A DNA stretch of 64,000 nucleotides from assembly GCA_009760855.2 (NCBI GenBank), contig WPIO01000052.1, positions 1,767,501-1,831,500 on the forward strand, read 5' to 3'. Below are positions 11,991 through 22,900 of the stretch, one piece after another. Numbering within the stretch: position 1 is the stretch's first letter; the number at the start of each line of letters is the position of its first letter. The notes under the pieces are model-generated. The model did no database searches and was not told the origin of the DNA. It was given only the letters and a program-made list of their open reading frames with translations. A program made the position numbers and the translations under genes. Origin of the DNA: Cristatella mucedo. Its lineage: Eukaryota; Bryozoa; Phylactolaemata; Cristatellidae.

Positions 11991-13547
11991 CGCTGCCGCC
12001 CCAGCGGCTACAGCCGTCTTTCGTTGCCGTCTCGCTGCCTCCAGCTTAACTGGCTAGCCGGCTCGAGACGCGAATATCGAAGCCGAAGCGCCGGAAGTGA
12101 GGACCGGCCATCTCGGGCCCGATAGAGCAACCGCCGGGGCCGGCAGTCGGGCTCCTTGGTCGGCGCCTCCTAAAAATACCCCGCCACTAATGGCCTCGGA
12201 GGCGAGGAGAGCTCGCGTGCTCTCTGTCGCTCGCCAGTGTATCAGTGCGCCCGACCGCTCACCAGCCAGCATTCGTTCTCGCTACCCGACGTGCCTCAAA
12301 ATGGGGGATTTGGCGAACGCTCGGCGCCACTGCAGCGACATGCATCTAAGCCCTTCCCCCCTGCCATTACTTAGGGAGTTGCGCTGAAATGCTCCTGTAG
12401 AAAAGCGGCGAAGTGGAAAAAAGGTTCGACGTGTACGTGGACGGAGCTGGCGCCGCGAGCTTTACACTGCAGGCGGATTGATTGCGGCGCCCAGTTGGCC
12501 TGCTGGTGCGGAGCCGACGGCGGCGAAACACTGGCACCCGGACGAGGAGGTCGCCGCTCTCGCTCGCGAACGCTCGACAGCAGCAGACATGCTCCCACCA
12601 TTAGCGGGTCGAAAGCTCTAAACAAAAAAAACGAGAGAACTCGCACCCTTCAGAGTGCTGCTTCGCCGACGGATGGCCGCCGAGACCGGAAGCTTGCGGC
12701 CCTTCGAGGGGGCCTGTGCTGTGCTGAGCAACTTTCCACCCGAACTGCACCGAGCTCTCTCGGCAGCCATCTTGCGCACTGACCGCCAGACATCCCAGCT
12801 ACCATATGATCTATGACCTCCAAGCGATGCCCGCCGGGACGCCGCACAGCTTCAACGCAGCTTCGCTCGGCGAGCAATCTTGGGCGGCGGCATTTCGGCG
12901 GAGGTGCCACGTAGCTTGTTCGAGTCTTGCTGGTTCAGTGAGAGCGAGAAGAAAGATCGGAAGATTTTCGACTACCATCAGGCTCGCAAGCCTTGGTGGC
13001 GAGCGATTCTACGCTTGCGTAACGTCAATGCTGTGCTAGCTTACTGTTACAAGCGAGCAGTTGCGGCCTATCTGCATCAATGTCGGTCGGCCTAGTACAC
13101 TGCGTGGAGCAAGTCCAGGCCGCCGACGCGTGCCGAGAACTGGAGGAGAAGTGGGAGCCTTGACTTGTACGGCGAAGGAGGAAGAGGAAGCGAACGGAGC
13201 GAATGACAGGCTCAATGCTCGAATGCATCTTGACACGCGATCTGAACACGGAAGCCAGACAAGAGACCCCCTTGAGCATGACACAAGAATCCCCGAGCCG
13301 AAGCGTAGAAAAAAACGCTAGCTGATATAACAGCCTCTTTTGCGTAGCGACAGAAGAGCCTTTACGGCTATCACCACCGCTCGCCGCAGCGATACAGGAT
13401 CGCCCACCACAGAACAGTCTATTCGACTACCATAGGAAGGCTGCCGAAGTCCAACACCACCGGATATCGCGTTGCAGCTCTCGGAAGCGCAGTAGCTGTT
13501 GCAAGCCGCTTCATGCGAGAAGCACCAATCACTCAGTGGTGGTGCTT
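11991..13547. other. Stretch without a supported gene
   Basis: A TATA/MEF2-like CTAAAAATA lies at about 12170 in CpG-rich DNA, 20 bp upstream of further GC-rich sequence. It could be a core promoter, but no gene downstream can be read, so this is not called. No other feature recognised. Confidence 0.35.
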
Positions 13548-13625
13548 CCTTTGTAGCACCTGTAAAGTGCCTAGAAAGAGATCTAGATCTCTGCGGGCGC
13601 TATACAAACGTATAATTAGCGTTAT
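13548..13625 (+). mobile_element. LINE 3' tail
   Basis: TGTAAAGTGCCTAGAAAGAG followed by a CTCTGCGGGCGCTATACAAA block. This is the resident CR1/L2-type LINE tail, without a long ATT run. Confidence 0.85.
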
Positions 13626-13732
13626 TCCTCATTCGCCTTCTCCACGTCCTTCTTCTCCTTCTCATCTTCTTCTCCTCCTGCTCGTCCATCGTCTCCTTCT
13701 CGCTCTCACCCTTTTCCCCGCCGCCCGCCCAC

Positions 13733-13985
13733 TATCTCTTCTTCTTCTGCTCCTCTTCCTCCTCTTCGTGCTCCTCCCCTACTCCTCACTCCATTCCTTG
13801 TCGTCCGCCATTTCATTCCTCCTTCTGCTCCTCTTCCTCCTCTTCGTGCTCCTCCCCTACTCCTCACTCCATTCCTTGTCGTCCGCCATTTCATTCCTCC
13901 TTCTGCTCCTCTTCCTCCTCTTCGTGCTCCTCCCCTACTCCTCACTCCATTCCTTGTCGTCCGCCATTTCATTCCTCCTTCTGCT
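13733..13985. repeat. 78-bp minisatellite, three copies
   Basis: Three head-to-tail copies of a pyrimidine-rich 78-bp unit, each containing GTGCTCCTCCCCTACTCC and ending CCGCCATTTCATTCCTC. Copies are almost identical. 78 is a multiple of 3, so repeated 26-residue peptides appear on both strands. Low complexity argues against a protein. Confidence 0.95.
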
Positions 13986-14309
13986 CCTCCTCCGCCAGCC
14001 TACTGCTCCTTCCGCTGCTCCTTTTACTCGCTCAACATTGAGAGGAGTTCTCAGCAGCCTCGGTCGAGCAGCAGCAGCAGCAAAGTCGAGTGCCGACGGC
14101 CGGCCGCCGGGAGGCCTGAGAGGCACTCTCAGAGAGCGCGAGTCCGCGCTTCGGGCATCGGCAATTAGAGCTTGGCCAAGCTGCATAAACAGGCACAGCC
14201 GAGCGAGCTCGTGCGCACCCACGGCAGTGAGCGTCGTGAGTTAATGTCGCGGTGGCGGCTCGCAGGTGTCTCGTAATTTGACGGCGGTCCTTGACATGGA
14301 ATAGGCTAC

Positions 14310-14310
<1 letters not shown>
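13986..14310. other. Gene-free spacer
   Basis: Continuation of CTC-rich sequence, then mixed GC-rich DNA. Nothing recognisable. Confidence 0.45.
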
Positions 14311-14359
<49 letters not shown>

Positions 14360-14405
14360 AAGAGAGAAAAAAGAGAATGAGAGAGGGAGAGAGAGATAGA
14401 GAGAG
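14311..14405. repeat. GA microsatellite
   Basis: GA-rich run with AAAG interruptions. Confidence 0.95.
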
Positions 14406-14465
14406 CTCCATGGAGTGCCCCTCCCCTTGCAGGCGTTCCACGCCTACGAATGGCCGCGCTGCCCT

Positions 14466-14605
14466 CCTTTGCACTGGCTGCACTGCACTGTGGGCGAACG
14501 CGTCTGGCGAGACCGGGCAGCGAGTGGCTATTGACCTTTGCACTGGCTGCACTGCGCTGTGAGCGTACGCGTCTAGCGAGATCTGGCAGCGAGTGGCTAC
14601 TGATC
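14466..14605. repeat. 69-bp tandem duplication
   Basis: Two copies starting with TTTGCACTGGCTGCACTGC (14468 and 14537) and ending GGCAGCGAGTGGCTA, differing at only a few bases. Confidence 0.9.
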
Positions 14606-14639
14606 AGCGGCTCGCAGCACTCGTCACCAGTTTGAGCGA

Positions 14640-14748
14640 GCACGGCGCCCTGGTTTGGCCTATGGGTCAATGGGTTCGCCTTGACGACCCGGGTCGTCGG
14701 ATCGACCCATTCGGCCCATACGTGAAGCGACTGAGAAGTGGGTTCAGT
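14640..14748 (+). mobile_element. SINE family 1 copy, 3'-truncated
   Basis: A-box-like GGTTTGGCCTATGGGT, B-box-like CGTCGGATCGACCCATTCGG, then CATACGTGAAGCGACTGAGA. This matches the head-to-body junction of the copy at 20060 (CATATGTGAAGCGCCTGAATA). The LINE-like tail is missing or degraded. Confidence 0.65.
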
Positions 14749-15496
<748 letters not shown>

Positions 15497-15584
15497 GCAG
15501 GTATATTGCATACATGTGCGAATACGTGCAGGTATATACAGGCATGTAGGTCGCGGGATGTATTAGGCGCATAAAATAACGCAT

Positions 15585-16372
15585 TCATTTTATTTAATAA
15601 TAATCATTTATATGTGAACAGCTCCCTCAGAGAAATTAATCTCCTTCTGGGCACTTTACATTAGCTTTAAGGGAAGCACGATCACATGGTTAGTGGTAAT
15701 ATGCATAATGTCAACAACCATAACATAGTTAGGGGGTGACGTGCACTGTGGTGGCACAGAGGTGACGTGGCAGCGCGAACAATGGTGTCAGCGCGATGCT
15801 TATCCTGAAGGGAGAGCAGTTCTATGATAGTTTTCTATGGAGCCAGAGAGTGAGGAACCTAAAAGTGAGTGACAGAACCCCGAAATCTCTAGGATTTGTG
15901 ATGGAGAGCCACCGCATTTCGGTAAGACGCGCTATGATACTGAAATTGCCACGTTCACGGCAGATAAGCGCGGGCATATCTTTTGAGTTTTGCACCAGCT
16001 GAATGCGCATTATTACACAGGCCGGAGGACCAGCAAACAGCGAGTTACTGAATTCTAGACGGGATGTCACAAATGTATGGAGCAACTTGGCTGTAGTATG
16101 CCGGTCGAAGCAGGTTTAATTTTTTAATGGCTGAAAGTAGACCGACTTGAATGCGAATTGACGCGGTCGTAAATTACGAGATTACTTAGGAACAGCACCC
16201 TAGATTCCGTGCAGAGTCTACAGGTGATATGCTGGCTGAGCCGATTGCGAGCATCAAACTTTATAATTTCTGAGTCACACTTGGTTTGCCTGTGACTACT
16301 AAATTGGTTTTATCGTCCTTAAATTTGAGAAGGCTTAACTCTCCTGCCATCCGTGTCCGAGTGGCAGGGGAA
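15585..16372 (-). pseudogene. CR1/L2-type LINE remnant, RT C-terminal part to 3' tail
   Basis: On the minus strand the 3' tail lies at 15590-15665 and the coding remnant extends to about 16370. The frame at 15822-16085 reads the conserved end of the reverse transcriptase ORF of jockey-group LINEs: an initial HTFVTSRLEF block, then LVQNS, then RWLSI and LTF blocks. The stretch at 16200-16370 aligns with 38930-39080 in the other minus-strand LINE. Stops and frame changes show it is dead. The original full product would be an endonuclease-RT ORF2. Confidence 0.85.
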
Positions 16373-16561
16373 TTAAGAGAGCTTGACTTGCTGGAGAGCT
16401 GGCGGAGAGAAAAGCGTAGCTGCTGTCACGCGCTGTCTTCATTGACACGAATGCCTAGTTTATGCTTGGCACCTCGGCTCATCGGCTCACGTGGACTCTT
16501 TAATCTCACTCGCTCACTCTGCCGGCCTCCCTCGATGCTTCGCTCCGTGGTTGCGGTGGTA

Positions 16562-16563
<2 letters not shown>

Positions 16564-16601
<38 letters not shown>

Positions 16602-16790
16602 CTCTCCCTCTCTCTTTCTCTCTCGCGTTCTCTCTCTCACTCTTTCTCTCGCTCTCTGTTTCTCTCTTTCTCTTCCTCTCCCTCTCTCTTTCTCTCTCGC
16701 GTTCTCTCTCTCACTCTTTCTCTCGCTCTCTGCTTCTCTCTTTCTCTTCCTCTTCCTCTCTCTTTCTCTCTCGCTCTCTCTAGCTCTCTC
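16564..16790. repeat. CT-rich compound microsatellite with a 75-bp internal duplication
   Basis: Pure CT to about 16594, then TTTCTCT-rich sequence. A segment beginning near 16611 (TCTCTTTCTCTCTCGCGTTC) is repeated about 75 bp later. Confidence 0.93.
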
Positions 16791-17340
16791 CACCGGTCGG
16801 ACCGTTGCGCATGGACCGAAGTGCAGTGAAACTCGGACTCGCCGGTTTGCTCAGCGAGGTCGACCGAACAAGAGAGGCGGCGGCGGTGGTGTCGTGCGCC
16901 CACTCGAGCGCCGTTGGTTGGGCTGGCAAGATGCCAACCGACGAGTTTTTACCGCTCGCGTCCCGTAGCGCTGCGGCAACCGAAGTGTCGCGCGCGAGCG
17001 CGCGAGCGGTCGGAGATTGCCTCGGATGAGAAGAACGGCAACGACGATCGTCTGCACCGACCGCACCGGTCCCCTGACGTGAGCGCCGCCGTCAAAGCGG
17101 CGGCGCTCTCGTCATTTCGACTTCGACCGGCAAACCGGCGGCCGACGACGCCAGGCAGGGAAACGACCGCGTCGCGAAGGCCTGCCGACGTCTGGACGCG
17201 GCGGCGGCGGCGCCTCTGGGCGGCGTCTCTCTAAAAGCGCCGGTGCCCTGCATGGCGGTGGCCGCGGCGGTCGGAGAGGGGCGGTAAAAGCTCGCACAGA
17301 GGTTTCCGCTTTGCGGACGCTTTTCGCTTTCGCTTTCGCT
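16791..17340. other. GC-rich spacer without a supported gene
   Basis: CpG-rich. No domain recognised in any frame. Confidence 0.4.

Positions 17341-17413
<73 letters not shown>
17341..17413. repeat. CCG trinucleotide repeat, about 24 units
   Basis: Uninterrupted CCG/CGC run. Frames read poly-Pro, poly-Arg and poly-Gly; these are repeat translations. Confidence 0.97.
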
Positions 17414-18411
17414 ATCTGCCTTCTAACGCTAAGGCAGCGGAGCGCGGACGTGCATGCGAGGATAGGCCTTTTACAGTCGCCAGCTGCCTCGACAGAAAGA
17501 AAGCAGAATGTTCTTCTCGACAGAAAGAAAGGCCAGTCATCTTCTGCCTCCGGATGGACCTGACAACGCAGGACAGCTGTCGGCGCAGCAGCAGCCGCAG
17601 CAGCTTGCCTCGCTAGCGCTCTGCGAGAATGGGATTCGAGGGGGCGGTTCTACACGACAAGGTCAGCTTGCTGGCCAGCGAGACGTTCTTTCGGTAAGGC
17701 TCGCGACTGCCACCTGCCTGCGGTACGTGGCCACTGCTGGCCATTCATTCACAAGCTGCATGCAGATGCTGCAAGCCAACTAGGCGACTTTTCCACCACC
17801 CGGACTAGCCACAGCACCATTTAGTCGTAGGCAGCCTGATATAATGAATTAGCAACTGGTGGGGGACGACCGTTGGTTACCACTTGTATGGAAACGCCTT
17901 CTTTGCTTCACTCGAGGTTAAAGGAGCTCGCAATTAACCACCATAACTGGTTGGTAGTATGGCATGGTCACGTAGCTGCAACTGCCGAGGTGAGACAGAG
18001 ACCATTCGAATGTTCGAGACTTCAAGTCGCAGGAAAGCAGGGGGTGGAAAGAGAAACCTTCACCTTCACTCTGGCCACCCGAACCAGCTCGCTCACCGAT
18101 CGGCTCCACGTCGGCGTCAGAGCCGTTAGACCGAGCAGTATGATTTCACTCTGACGTTAAGGATGAGCGGGTGCAACTTATCCCTGCGATTTCAGAGGTC
18201 ATAGATTCAAGTCGGCGAAACACTCTCCTTCGTTCACTCTATTCTCGCGCGACGACATCTCTACGCAGTGTCCAGCACTCGCCATAGTAGTTGCGCTCGG
18301 AAGTCACTGCACTGTTTTCTAGAGCCAACTTGCCGTCCTGATTCTTAAAGTCATTCCTTCTAGTTCTGCAGGGATCGTGTGCGCACGGCGGTCTGTCTCT
18401 CATGCACTGTC
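17414..18411. other. Gene-free stretch
   Basis: A weak B-box-like string, CATAGATTCAAGTCGGCG, near 18190-18208 may be the remains of a SINE. Nothing else recognisable. Confidence 0.4.
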
Positions 18412-18600
18412 CGTGGATCTTAGCTCAGGGGGTAAGGTGCGTGCTCGCTCTTCATGACCTTGGCCGTGAGCTCGAGTGCTGCAGTGGGAGATCTCTTATT
18501 GCTAACTGTAAGCGGCGGTGACAGCCGCTAAGGCTCTTGTGCCACTGCACGAATCAGGCGGTTAAATCTAATTTCCTGTTTCTCTTCGTTCCTCGCCGTC
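18412..18600 (+). mobile_element. SINE family 2 copy (tRNA-derived)
   Basis: A-box-like GGATCTTAGCTCAGGGGGTA, B-box-like GTGAGCTCGAGTGCTGC, then GCAGTGGGAGATCTCTTATT, a GTAAGCGGCGGTGACAGCC block and GGCTCTTGTGCCACTGCA. Same order as at 10.5 and 27.7 kb. Confidence 0.85.
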
Positions 18601-20058
18601 TCTCCGATTGAATCCGCTTTCCTGCGTGTCGTTAGGCTGCGTTCTCGAGCTCACCACCCCGCGCAAGCACGTGCTGGGCTTTTCCGTTTGCTGTCACTTC
18701 GTCGGCCCGATAGAGTACGAGTGAGAGCCATACAGACGGGTTTCTCCCTCCCCCTCGCCACTGCCACTGCCCGTGCCCTGCCCGGCCCCGCCCGCTCCTT
18801 CCTCAAAGCAGCGTCATCCCCCACGTGCACTCATCGGCATCGGAAGTCAACCGCCCGGTGGGCGGCTACGGGGCGTGGCGACCGATGCACGACCGAAGCT
18901 GTCCCCTCGCCTGGCTGGACGAACGACGGGCCGGGCAGTGAATCAGACGGGCCGCTCCGAGCCCCGGTCGAGCCACGGGTGCGGGTGTAGTGCTCGCTCA
19001 GCTCATTTGGGGGCACGAGCGGAGCGTGTGAGTGCCGGTGGCGACACGATACTGCCACGATTTCCTCGAGCAACGTGCAACAAGCAACGCGAGCGGCTTC
19101 ACGCCCACACTACTACTAGCGAGACCACTAGCTGCGACAAGCGCGACTCTATGCGGCAGTCACTTTTAACTATTTTATTAAAATCGTGATTACGTAAGTT
19201 GGTGGGTGGCGTTTACTCTCTGGCCAAGGCTGTGGGGCCAGTAGCGGGTTTCGTGTCAAGCCTTGGTAGATCCTTCGAAAGGCTTTCTCACCGGCTGCCT
19301 GTCTAGATAATGTAATATTGAATTTTAGCTCTACGTTTGAAGCTCTTCGACCCCTGGGAAGTGTTTAAGGGACGGCAGCACGGACATAGGCTGGATTTTA
19401 ATTGGATTTGGCTATTCCCAGTGGTAGAAACACTATCGATTGTTGCCAATAGCGATAACTGCGAACGCAGAATTAGCAGAGGTAATCCGATATGGCGGCC
19501 TCCATGCGGGTTGTGTTCCATGCGAGATCAAAACTCGATCGCCATCCGGGCGTTCGCTTCCCATGAATGCACGTCAATTGAAAGTTTCTTACTGTTTGGC
19601 AGTGGGTCTAGTCTGTACTTGCCGACACAGCGTCTTTGACATGGTTACACTAGCCGGTGGGTGCCGAGTCTGTGTATCCCCCTACCCAGTTGATAAGATT
19701 TCGCTTACCTTAGGTTGTAGTCCAATTTTTTTAGTCTTACGAGTTTTGCTGATGAGTAACAGCCCCTCTCACCCGCGTCTCTCTGTTCCTGCTCACAATG
19801 CATCGGACTGAATCCACACTCCTCGGCGTGGCTGTCATGCCAACGCCTTCGGCAGGACCAGCAGTTCTTTGAATGATCCATGGTGATTAATATCGGAAAT
19901 ATCATGATTGAATCACTGCAGCAAAATCCTGGTAACTATATAGATTTCCTTTAATAGATTTCCAATTATTTCCCTCACTTGCACTAACCAACTTATCCAA
20001 TCTCCTTGCTCCTCCAGTGCGCTCGCTTGCCATCCACTCGTCAGCATCTACGTGGTCA
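18601..20058. other. Gene-free stretch
   Basis: GC-rich to about 19100, then balanced composition. No recognisable exon or mobile element. Confidence 0.4.
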
Positions 20059-20059
20059 T

Positions 20060-20225
20060 GCCGAGCTGGTTTGGCCTAGCGGTTAAGGTGCTCGCCCCAA
20101 CCAAGGTCCGACTGAGGTCGTGGGCTCGAGCCCCGAGGCATATGTGAAGCGCCTGAATAGAGATTAAGTTCTCTTGGGGCGCTATATAAATGAATCATTA
20201 TATAACTATTATATTATCATCTCAA
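20060..20225 (+). mobile_element. SINE family 1 copy, best preserved
   Basis: The tRNA-like head has A box TTTGGCCTAGCGGTTAAGG and B box GTGGGCTCGAGCCCCGAGG. After CATATGTGAAGCGCCTGAAT comes AGAGATTAAGTTCTC, then GGGGCGCTATATAAATGA and an ATTAT-rich end. The second half closely follows the resident LINE 3' tail, so this is a chimaeric tRNA-head/LINE-tail SINE. Copies or parts lie at 14640, 20628, 28331 and 38588. Confidence 0.9.
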
Positions 20226-20627
20226 CGTCCCGCCCAATGAATGGAAATTTTTAGTTGATCGAGTCTCCAGTTCGTATTATGCAACAAAAGTCGGGACTCT
20301 CTTTCGGCTACGGTCAACAACCGTCAATGATCGCGAATCTTATAAGCATCAGCCTAATATACATCTGTTCCGGTCACCTTTCCCTTCGCCCCCCTCCCCC
20401 GCGAACTTTTCTGCTTTTTGTTCCTCTGCGGCCTGCGTGTGTACAGCGATACCTGCACAGCAAATTTGTGGCGGTTTTCTAGCCGTAGGTCTGATTTACT
20501 GAGGTCGCACTGAGTGGCCACGAGCGTCTCTGCGTTTGCTTGAGCTTAACCAGAATGCTTGCTTACTTGTGCACGTTTAATACCTTTCATGACGCTCAAA
20601 CTTGGGAGCTAATTCTCTTGCAGCGAG
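20226..20627. other. Gene-free spacer
   Basis: Nothing recognisable. Confidence 0.45.
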
Positions 20628-20705
20628 TTGCAAAGCGCCTGAATTGAGATTGAGCTCTCTTAGGGTGCTATCAGACGACCTCATCATAATTATTATCCTT
20701 ATTAA
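20628..20705 (+). mobile_element. SINE family 1 / LINE tail fragment
   Basis: Only the tail is present: TGCAAAGCGCCTGAATTGAG, GATTGAGCTCTCTTAGGG, then TGCTATCAGACGACCTCATC. The CTGAATTGAG variant is nearer to the SINE 1 tail than to the LINE tail. Confidence 0.75.
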
Positions 20706-20807
20706 TACGAGTACCTAGAAAAGTTTCTTTTGTCGGAACAGATAAGAGCCCAAAGTGAGGTATAATGTCGGGCTATTTGGGCAGATATCTAGCGATAGAA
20801 AACGGGC

Positions 20808-20940
20808 GCAGAGAGAGAGAAAGAGAGAGGGAGAGACAGACAGAGAGAGGGAGAGACAGACAGAGAGAGGGAGAGACAGACAGACGGATAGAGAGATTGG
20901 GAGAGAGACAGAGAGATGGAGAGAGAGAGCGAGAGAAGGG
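20808..20940. repeat. GA/GACA compound microsatellite
   Basis: GAGA runs alternating with GACAGACA blocks, including a roughly 22-bp unit repeated three times (about 20828-20885). Confidence 0.95.
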
Positions 20941-21365
20941 ACGAGATCACGTAGTTAGTAAACCTGCACTCGACCGCGACCATTGACAAGCTGGATTCAG
21001 TGCGAGTCTCTCAGGGAATTTCAATGACGACAGCACGACTCATTCAGCGGCGGAGTATGCATTAGATTATTTATTAGAGTTTTTATTATTTATTGGAGGC
21101 AACAGAGCAGTCGAACATTTTTTGCTTGGATGAAAAGCGAGCCACGACGTACTCTGCCCTACTCTGCCTGCTGTGCTTTAAGAGTGATGCCGTCTCCAAT
21201 CCTTCGCAGCCTGGAGTAGGAGGCTTAGCTCAGGAAATCTTTGGGCTGCCGTCAGCCTCGCTCCTAATATTGCGCGAAACATGTACATGAACCAGTGTGC
21301 AGCCAGCGCGCTTACAAATAGTGTAAACAAAGTTCGCTGGCCATACCGAAGGAATTCTCGGCTCC
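20941..21365. other. Gene-free spacer
   Basis: Nothing recognisable. Confidence 0.45.
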
Positions 21366-21538
21366 AAGAGTTAGGGCTCAATCTTCGCGATCCGGGCTCT
21401 GAGGAGTTTGAGTCCTGCAGCGGGCCATTCTTTTGCCCACTGCAAGCAGAGTGATAGTAACTAAGGTTCTTCTGCCACTCTATATAAAGGAGACTTTTTG
21501 ATCGGCTAACTTTTCCTTTACTTTACCTGACCAAACAC
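21366..21538 (+). mobile_element. SINE family 2 copy (tRNA-derived)
   Basis: Head with GAGTTAGGGCTCAATC and a B-box-like GAGTTTGAGTCCTGCAGCGG, then CCACTGCAAGCAGAGTG, GGTTCTTCTGCCACTC, TATATAAAGGAG and a TTTACTTTA end. It lines up with the copy at 10528. Confidence 0.8.
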
Positions 21539-22900
21539 TTGATTGACACAAATACGGGGCACCCAACGGACAAGTTTCGAGTCAAAAAGCACATTTTCTT
21601 TAATGTACAACACATGTCCTAAAATTAGACCCACTATTAACTGCAGTTTATTAGTTGCTTATTTTACGATAAGAAGGTCAATGCATGCGTATACTCATCA
21701 AACATTTAACACTTAGCACCCATTCTGCTTTCCAATCAAATGGCCTGGTTTTAATAGGTATTTAATGGCCACGCAACGAAACTATATGAGGATGCGGTCA
21801 CCTTTCTGAAAAATGATATCTGCTCACACCATGCTGAATGCATTAATTAGCCATGCGTGATATTATATAGTCTTTTTTTTCATCTTAAGGTTTCAGGTTT
21901 TCATGTATCGCCTTGAATAACAGACTGTTCACAATCTCCCTGTGTGCATAAATGCCAAGAAGTTATTCACTCGCACTCAAGCAACAAAACCGATAACGCA
22001 TTAGAACGATCAACAGAACATTATCTGCGTCTGCTCGCCGTTCGCTTTCTTTCTCTGTCGCTCCCTAAAAGTCTCGCGTAGCCTTCCCGTATCAGGCTAG
22101 AACGTTTATGTGGCTATCAGCTAAGGGTAGGACAGAGCGCGAACGCACGAGCGCGCGCGTACTTCTTCCTCTAGCAGCTTCTCTCTGCAGTGGCTACGCT
22201 CAAGCTCTGCTCGAGCTCTTGGCTCGAGATTTCTAGTTCGGACACGTGCTGGCTGTCGGCACAGTTAGTCTTCGCCGCACACATGGCGAATAGGAGTTGA
22301 GGCGCGGACGTTGCGGATGGGCATTTGAAGCGCTCCGCTCCGCGTTCAATGCGACTCTTGCTGGAACAAGAGCGAGCGCCGCTCTCGCGAGAAACGCTTC
22401 TGCCACATATTTGCCCTTGACCCCCACACTCGAAAAGGTCAGGGGACGCGGGGTAATGCTGTTGCATCACAGTAGTCGCCAATGAGAAATACGAAGTCTT
22501 ACAAGTTCCGCCCGTGCGCTCAATTTGAGCCACGACAAGTGCCTTCTACCAGCCCGGAAGAGGGAGCCAGGAACGAGGCGGAAGGCGGACCAAAGCCCTT
22601 GTCAAGACACGCGGTTTCACTTAACGAAAAGAGCGCATCTTAAGCACATGCATGAACTTGAGGATGTCATCACACAAGATAATAATTGTGTATCTGCGTG
22701 CACACCTTGTGCAGTTCTGAGTAAAATAGAAAGTTTAATCAGGCTTGGCGACGGGCCTCGAACGCTGCTGTCGTCGGCTGCCCCTAGTGAGCAGTTCATC
22801 TTGAACTCTATATCATACGATCAGTGGTTTACTACATTATCACATACGCTTTATTGCTATCATCTAATTCCAATTTAAAACTTGCAATTCTAATTCCAAT
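21539..22900. other. AT-richer stretch without a supported gene
   Basis: The minus frame at 22171-22533 codes a cysteine-containing peptide with no family I know. I do not call it a gene. Confidence 0.4.

Noticed and set aside
11758-12057. Pro-Pro-Gln repeat protein
   Set aside because: A 9-bp minisatellite in GC-rich DNA, with no signal peptide, domain or splice support.
12160-12200. Core promoter with CTAAAAATA
   Set aside because: A single motif with no readable gene downstream.
22171-22533. Cysteine-rich minus-strand protein
   Set aside because: No regular cysteine spacing, signal peptide or known fold.
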